Positions 33,063 through 52,500 of a stretch of 52,500 bases of DNA are shown piece after piece. This DNA is from Glandiceps talaboti. Its lineage: Eukaryota > Hemichordata > Enteropneusta > Spengelidae. Position 1 is the first letter of the stretch. Each line of letters opens with the position of its first letter. The notes under the pieces are model-generated. The model searched no databases. It was not told where the DNA came from and saw nothing but the letters and a program-made list of their open reading frames with translations. The stretch lies in the NCBI RefSeq assembly GCF_964340395.1, contig NC_135571.1, positions 7,597,953 to 7,650,452 on the forward strand. The letters are read 5' to 3'. A program made the translations under genes and the position numbers.

Positions 33063-33621
33063 GCATGTAAGAAGGTCAAACTAGAATATGAGGATATACC
33101 TATATTCTCTAGGATGTGTAACAAGTACATGCAGGAGAAGTCATGGAGTCAACCATGAAATCATATAATCAATACTTTTATGATGTTCCTGGCATGAGTT
33201 TGTCTTAACTAGCCGGACTCCATTATGGGCTCCGACTTCTCCCAACCCAAGACAATCTGAGAGAACGAGTTCAGAAACATTATGGATAGGTGGTGAAATT
33301 GTAATCCACATACTAAGAATAAATATTCTATATTCTTCACCTCTGCCACCAGAGGTTCAAGATAATAACAACATTACAGACTACCTTTGACCTATCTTTT
33401 AATATCACCTCCCCCTCCCCCCCCATCCCCAAACCCAAAAGCACCAAAGAACAACCAAGCCTCATCTTCTTAGTAAAGTGTATAATATATATAATGTCCA
33501 TCACTGTCAATCAAACACCCATATAAAACCGATAATACATATTTGAAGATGTAGTAAGTGCAAACATTACATCGGTTGATACTCATCTTCAACTAGACAA
33601 CAATAAGTGGATCTTCAACTT

Positions 33622-46002
<12,381 letters not shown>

Positions 46003-46341
46003 CTAAAAACTGGAAAAGAAAGGAAACAATGTATTACACTGTGGTTATTGTAAGAAAAATCTACAAAAGTGTCACTTAAACTTGATCAAGTTGCCAGTTA
46101 TGGTTGAAAAGAATCATAACCTTTACCTTTTGTCTCTTTCAATTTGTAATTTTATTTCTGTATGATAGAACTTGTGCTTGTTACCTATTTTTATTTTACT
46201 ATGTTTTTCGTTACTATAATAAGCTTCCATTTACTTTTGCCACCAACATATCTCTTTACACTAAGAATTGCATTTTTTGTTAACGTTGTTATTCTGAAAC
46301 TCGTACCAGCCCAAATTTGTATTTATTATCTGTATGTACAT

Positions 46342-46462
46342 TGATTAGTTCCTACGAACTATTTCCATGGCCCTCAATCACCAGAAATGTTCTGCCTGTT
46401 GCTTTCAAAGTCTGTGTATATTTTTTTCTTTTGTGGTGGAATAAATTTCAATTCAATATGCC
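46342..46462 (+). repeat. LINE 3' tail, copy 1
   Basis: TTGATTAGTTCCTACGAACT through TTTCCATGGCCCTCA to AATAAATTTCAATTCAAT. Very similar to 47229-47345 and ends in the short repeated tail typical of CR1/L2-type elements. Confidence 0.6.
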
Positions 46463-46599
46463 ATATTGTTAACAATACAAAACTAATTTATTCTGTTGCT
46501 ATGGGGATTTCTAATTGTGACAAATATGGCTACCAATCGGACAATATGTCAGAAAGGATGACTTCCAGTATGGTGTAACTGGATGGCAGTGTAAATTTA

Positions 46600-46765
46600 T
46601 CTACTGATATTGTTGCTTTTTCATCTGGTCTTGTTAAACATTGCTTTCGCATTGTTTGTAATTTCTTTTTGTGTGGTATGTAATGTTTGTTTTGGTGTGT
46701 GGTAACAGGGCTCAAGTGGGAATCAGCTTCTGTTGTTTCCTGGCTACCCTGTTCTTAAATAAATT
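46600..46765 (+). repeat. LINE 3' end seeding the (CTA)n tract
   Basis: GTGGTAACAGGGCTCAAGTG and CCTGGCTACCCTGTTCTTAA then ATAAATTC resemble LINE 3' ends. The (CTT)/(CTA) microsatellite starts exactly where the tail should be. Confidence 0.45.
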
Positions 46766-47017
46766 CTTCTACTTCTACTTCTACTACTACTACTACTACT
46801 GATACTGCTACTGCTGCTGCTACTGCTACCACTACCACTACCACTACCACTACCGCTACTGCTACTGCTGTTACTGCTACTGCTACTGCTCCCACTACCA
46901 CTACCACTACTACTACTACTGCTACTGCTGCTACCACTACCACTACCACTACTACTACTACTACTAGTACTACTACTACTACCACTACCACCACTATCAC
47001 TACCACTACTAGTACCA

Positions 47018-47051
<34 letters not shown>

Positions 47052-47155
47052 CACTACTACCACTACTACCACTACTATTACTACTACTACTTCTACTACT
47101 ACTACTACTACTACTACCACTACTATTACTACTACTACTATTACTACTACTACTT

Positions 47156-47207
<52 letters not shown>

Positions 47208-47208
47208 A
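46765..47208. repeat. (CTA)n trinucleotide microsatellite
   Basis: About 440 bases of CTA with CTG, CTT, CCA and TTA variants. The poly-Ser and poly-Val frames are artefacts. Confidence 0.97.
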
Positions 47209-47228
47209 TGTCACGGTCCATGGATCTT

Positions 47229-47345
47229 GATTAGTTCCTGGGGAACTATTTCCATGGCCCTCACTGGAAATGTTCTTTCTGTTGCTTTCAAAGATTGTGT
47301 ATATTATTTCTTCCCTGGTAGACTAAATTTCAAATCAATTCAATT
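47229..47345 (+). repeat. LINE 3' tail, copy 2
   Basis: Direct repeat of the 46342 tail (TTGATTAGTTCCTGGGGAAC to ATCAATTCAATTCAATC). Confidence 0.6.
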
Positions 47346-47578
47346 CAATCAAAATCAAATGTGAGAAATAAGAGGGAAGCAAGAATTATAGTGCACAATT
47401 TGGAAAGCCCTTCAACAATGTTGTCTTTGTGGTACAAGTGTACATTGTAGTTAAGACCTCCTCTCACAATTGTCTTTAGAAAGAGCTTTAGTCTTAATAT
47501 GACATTAGTATTATAATTGCAGGGGTGTCACTCCTATGATTTGTGGCACATCATTGTGTTGAATGGAGTGAATTGAAG

Positions 47579-47875
<297 letters not shown>

Positions 47876-48589
47876 AGAGGCAAACTTCTACACACTCTTC
47901 CACCTGGTGTCACACACCTAGTAATCGTCTAGTCAGGGGTGCTATGATTCGTGCATCAAATCTCAAGATATCTCTCATTGAAGAGATGATTCGACGAAAC
48001 TACGTGTACTATTCTAGACTACACAGCCATGTAATAATTTTAGTCGGCCGTAGAATAAAACTGACACTGACAGCCATTACTACGTTATATACTAAGCACG
48101 TTAAGTCGTTATTAAACATCTACGCCTCGGAGTGCAGTGTTACATTCCTGGGGAACACATGTGCTGCGTTTATTTTTGCCAAGTCATTTTTATGGTCAAG
48201 GGGGCTGAAATAAATATATCTAAAATTTGACACATAACTTGGATTAACATTAAGTTGATCAGAAAACTGTCATTTTTTCTATCTACTTAGTACTTGTACA
48301 CTGTGTGTTAGATACACGGTCAATATCGACATGCAAAAACGAAGTTGTTCCGTTCGGCTATTCTGGGCCAGGGTTACAGAATAAAGTGAAGGCGCGGTTA
48401 TGCATGTACAGGCGTATAACGTACTAGTATAACGTATACAACCGTGTTTCTATAGTTGTGCTTTGTCACCCTTTCAAATGAACATAGTGTTATGTCATCT
48501 ATCTAACGTTACCACTGCCACTGGCACTACAGTATAGTGAATGAAATCGCCACGCACACAGTGTCACACGCACTTTTTTCGTTTAATAC

Positions 48590-48634
48590 CTTGAGCGACT
48601 TCCACTTTCTGTGTTCACATCGTCGCATGAGACT
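48590..48634 (-). CDS. GFUS: Candidate GFUS 5' exon (45 nt)
   Basis: Flanked by acceptor ttccatttcag and donor AAG|gtatta. In the phase of GFUS exon 1 it reads SLMRRCEHRKWKSLK with no stop, so its ATG could give a 16-residue N-terminal extension (MRRCEHRKWKSLK-LDR) before the normal Met. Start context is poor. It may equally be 5' UTR or a cassette. Confidence 0.4.
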
Positions 48635-48685
48635 CTGAAATGGAAAAAATGAATGATATTCAATATTTAACAAGAGTGTACTCAC

Positions 48686-48725
48686 CTCCGTAGTATCAAG
48701 GAATGTGATAGACTTAGCCACGTGA
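48686..48725 (-). other. GFUS: Candidate GFUS first (untranslated) exon
   Basis: Ends at a strong donor, GGAG|gtgagt. No ATG is in frame (the codon at the expected place is GTG), so I read it as 5' UTR near the GFUS promoter. The 5' limit is unknown; no TATA box is evident. Confidence 0.4.
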
Positions 48726-48987
48726 AACGGTGAAGCCGAGACAAGCCTAAATTGATTTTATTAAATGACCTTTAACCCTGTTTTAACCCTTTTTCGTTTA
48801 GAGGGCGCACTCCAGTGTCATGAGTTCTTTCAATCTATCATTTTTTCTGTCTTTCAATGACTCATGCAGGACTCATGAGTGTCAACGCCAGCTCCATAAT
48901 TATTACTATGTGGTGGGGCTAGTGCACTCCCCGGGATGAAACCAGTGACAAGCTCTGTTAGGGGTGTATGGCCAGTGCTGGAAACCC

Positions 48988-49232
48988 CAGGACCCATTTT
49001 AGACCCACTTTGACCATAAATCAATACCCCATTTTAGACCATTACAGTTGTTTTTTTTTAAAAAGATGAAAGTTTAGATCTAAAATACATTTTGGGGAAA
49101 TTAATGACAGTTATGATTTGTTAAAGGACAATGGACCACATTTTAGACCAAACAAAATCGAAAATAATGCGAAGTGGACCCCATTTTAGACGCTTCAGCT
49201 TGAAAAAGACAGACCCCATTTTAGACCAAATG
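48988..49232. repeat. Five spaced copies of a CCATTTTAGACC motif
   Basis: CCCATTTTAGACC or a near variant occurs around 48993, 49028, 49138, 49182 and 49215 at irregular spacing, separated by unrelated sequence. No tandem unit, TIR or coding sense is visible. Confidence 0.7.
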
Positions 49233-49574
49233 CTAGAAAATGCATCCCAATATGGGCGGCGCATATACGGATACTCAAATAAAGTAAGTAGTAACCATTT
49301 AAACCATTACTATTTGACTTGAATTTGGTCCGAATATCCAGGGCCATATAGTATTGACAAGCCTAATAGCCACGTTGAAGTCCGGAGAGGCTTTAGCCAT
49401 GGAAAATAGCTGTGTCATCTTCTTACATAATGACCCGGGCCCTTTGAATAATGTGAAGTCATATTACGACTACATATTGTGTAGGAGACAAAAAAGAGGT
49501 CGCGAGATTAAACCCCAGAACTCACAAGAAATGTTCGTACGAAGGGGAGATACTCCATATTCGTACAAGGCCCA

Positions 49575-49862
49575 TAAAATTGTTTGGTTCCGGTTTAATA
49601 CCCGACCCCACCTAGTTTTTGACGGCGACCCTAAACTTTTTACGTATTCGTGAAAAAAATAATATAATGGCGAAAATTGTGAAGTTTCGCAACAAATTGT
49701 GGATGCAGAAACTGACATCAACTTAAAAAAACAATTTAAAACTGTTCTCCCAATCTGTAATGGCTGTACATCTGATGAGAAGAAACCAATAACACAGAGA
49801 CAATATGGAAAACATGTACAACGGAATACATAACTACCTGAACTAGACACTCACATATGATA
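49575..49862. mobile_element. Inverted-repeat family B, left-complete copy
   Basis: Starts at CATAAAATTGTTTGGTTCCG and runs through GACCCCACCTAGTTTTTGAC to ACCTGAACTAGACACTCACA. The right end is replaced by the next element. Confidence 0.65.
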
Positions 49863-49869
49863 TATATAT

Positions 49870-50454
<585 letters not shown>

Positions 50455-50518
50455 CTCGGTGAGTATCAATCTCCTAAGACAGTGCTCCATACCGCAGTGG
50501 CAGAGCGCAATAGTTTTG

Positions 50519-50520
<2 letters not shown>

Positions 50521-50604
<84 letters not shown>
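50521..50604. repeat. (TG)n microsatellite
   Basis: Pure TG run of about 38 units after a short TA lead. Confidence 0.98.
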
Positions 50605-50606
<2 letters not shown>

Positions 50607-50859
50607 AATGTGTGGCCAATGTGTGTATTAGCGCATCACGCACTTTGAAAGCAGATTAATGATTAGCGCCGTACACGGCCATACGATTGACTGCTGTCGT
50701 TTTACACGGCCTTAGTGCGATCGCTTACCTGCTTACGATTATGAATCTTACTTTACATGTAGTATCACTTGTATCATGAGTTATTAGAACATGAGGAAAA
50801 TTCGTTGTACGCGCGCGGGTGCTCCACATTTGCTAAATTTGCTTTAAAAAAAGGGTTTA

Positions 50860-51529
50860 GGACACTCTGGTCTTCTTTTTCTCCGTATGCGTGAAACCAC
50901 ATCGCCCTCGTTCGAGGACGTAAAATCTGTTACGGGCAAACTTACGGGTATTTGTAAAACCAGTCAATAAGGCTGCTACATTTTATTCTTTGGCTCAAAC
51001 GAGTTCCTTGCTTATATTAATAATATAGAGGGGTAGGACACGGCATCGAATAAACCAATCAGGACGCTTGAAATTGACCATGTGATCCATGAATTTTCTC
51101 TCGAAGCTCGTTACCACCTGTTGCCCTCTTGTGGTGAGATATGTGTCCAGCATGTTGCAGTACATTGTGGAGTTTTAATACGGGACGTTAAAACAGATTG
51201 TCGAAATGGCACATTATTTGAGATGAAGCACCAAAATGTTTCGTCTTTTGCAATGGAAATAAACTAAGACGAAGAGTTACAGCAGGTTCGAACATACAGT
51301 TGTGTCTGGTCTATGTAATGTTCATAAAATTTTCATGAAAATAATCAATAAACTACAGTCGTGATATCTCTGTCTCCTCAAGATATACATGTGAATGAAG
51401 AAATAAACATAGCAGCCTTATTGGCTGTCTTTATAAATACCCGTAAGTTTGCCCGTAGCAGATTTTGCGTCCTCGAACGAGGGCGATGTGGTATCACGCA
51501 TACGGAGAAAAAAGAAGATCAGAGTGTCC
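50860..51529. mobile_element. TA-flanked element with about 100-bp terminal inverted repeats
   Basis: Left GGACACTCTGGTCTTCTTTT and right inverse ending GATCAGAGTGTCC. The arms remain alike for about 100 bases, including CATCGCCCTCGTTCGAGGAC and GGGCAAACTTACGGGTATTT. TA flanks both ends (50858-50859, 51530-51531). The 450-base interior has no transposase frame. Confidence 0.85.
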
Positions 51530-51931
51530 TACCCCAATGTTATTAAAATCTGATGTGGTGAAAGCGGCTAGATGCCTTTATTTTCCTCTATATTTCCATC
51601 GTTTTGTGTCGTTTGTTTTGTTCCGAGTGCAGTGATCGCCGCCTTCCACCTTCTTGAGAAATCCAGGGTTTTAACATAAGTATTGCATTCGGAATATAGT
51701 TCGAGCTAAACTCAAATCTGTGTTTACAACACATTCCAAAGCACAGCTTTTGTGAACATTTTTATTCTGCGCTTCCACACCAATAATGCACCCTCAGACA
51801 AGGAATATCTTCACAGACGTATCTTCATTGTCTGTGATAGCACACACCATATACAGAAGTTGATGGTCATGATCGTAAATTTGGGAAACAAAATTTTAAA
51901 AATTAAAATAAATTGGATTATGGAAATACGT

Positions 51932-51934
<3 letters not shown>

Positions 51935-52020
<86 letters not shown>
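51935..52020. repeat. (TA)n microsatellite
   Basis: Pure TA run. Confidence 0.98.
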
Positions 52021-52022
<2 letters not shown>

Positions 52023-52500
52023 CCTCAATGTAAAGTCTATATATGTGATTACATATGGTTATTGGTTTCTAGTAGAAAAGAATGTGTTTATTCATGTTGG
52101 CTAAAATTAAAAGCTAACGGTGCCCTTTCATCTTCAATAAATTGTAAATCTTTTATTTTGTGATGTTCGTAATGATTGATAGACCATTCTACAAATGCGT
52201 ATAATTTTTTTTAATAATAATGTACTTAAGTGATGAGTGATAATAATAATCGTTTCATTTTCATATAAACAGTTTAAACCCATGATTCATAGCGCACAGT
52301 CTGTTTATTCAGGTTCTACCGGTAAGAAAAATATTCCATACACAAATCCAACTCTGACGAAAAAATTTGCATATTGTTCACTCGCCACGTATGTAATCCT
52401 GTACTACTGTGAAGGCAACATTCCCCTGTTCTAAATTGACGGTGATTTCCGGAGAAAACGCACGCCTGTTTTGATTGTTCCTGATCCAAAGTTAACTTCT
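52021..52500. other. Window end, nothing recognised
   Basis: AT-rich sequence becoming less so in the last 100 bases. No supported gene. Confidence 0.35.

Noticed and set aside
46744-47214. Poly-Ser and poly-Val frames
   Set aside because: Translations of the (CTA)n tract; no unique flanking coding sequence.
48527-48721. Continuous 64-codon minus-strand frame as a small gene
   Set aside because: It starts at GTG, not ATG, and is better explained as two short exons separated by a GT-AG intron upstream of GFUS.
49131-49322. 63-codon frame with DPILDQ and PHFRR repeats
   Set aside because: The apparent peptide repeat comes from the spaced CCATTTTAGACC motif; no other coding sign.
50456-50520. 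Possible tRNA between the TA and TG tracts
   Set aside because: No B box and no cloverleaf could be drawn.

Overview
This is animal (metazoan) nuclear DNA. The genes are split by GT-AG introns, the sequence is AT-rich, and most of it is introns and intergenic DNA filled with microsatellites, minisatellites, short inverted-repeat (MITE/foldback) elements and 3' remnants of LINE retrotransposons. The gene content (TOLLIP, GDP-L-fucose synthase, a WASP-type EVH1 protein) fits any bilaterian. The compact TOLLIP and the repeat style suggest a marine invertebrate, perhaps a hemichordate or cephalochordate, but the species cannot be fixed from the sequence alone. Layout: (1) 1-406, plus strand: the 3' end of a WASP-like gene (end of an EVH1 domain, lysine-rich linker, CRIB-like motif, then a stop) with no proline-rich or VCA part. 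(2) 407-8995: no convincing gene. It holds a CRE/E-box cluster, a foldback element, microsatellites, two tRNA-like sequences and a ~56-bp tandem array. (3) 8996-26662, minus strand: a complete TOLLIP gene of six coding exons (N-terminal TOM1-binding region, C2, CUE). Its first intron is about 13.7 kb. (4) Inside that intron and on the same strand lies a 1557-codon single-exon ORF (17949-22622) for an unrecognised Q/N/S/T-rich protein. It is followed by a well-formed 33-nt exon (16814-16846) that is phase-compatible with both this ORF and TOLLIP exon 2. (5) 33622-48.7 kb, minus strand: GDP-L-fucose synthase (GFUS/TSTA3) in seven coding exons giving 316 residues, plus upstream candidate 5' exons. 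(6) 48.8-52.5 kb: repeats and inverted-repeat elements with no supported gene. The most unusual region is TOLLIP intron 1. The large ORF repeats a T/A-N-Q tripeptide, usually written (A/G)CCAATCA(G/A), so roughly twenty CCAAT-box cores lie inside coding sequence. All junctions linking this ORF, the 33-nt exon and TOLLIP exon 2 are phase 0, so a giant Q-rich/TOLLIP fusion isoform is possible but unproven. The same intron holds a 1.1-kb TA-flanked inverted-repeat element packed with a 37-bp minisatellite. Elsewhere at least nine inverted-repeat families are visible, several in two or more copies within the window, together with tiny stand-alone perfect hairpins (33-40 bp). GFUS and WASP-like proteins have household roles (nucleotide-sugar synthesis; actin regulation) and TOLLIP is an endosomal ubiquitin-binding adaptor. 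No functional link between the three genes is evident.
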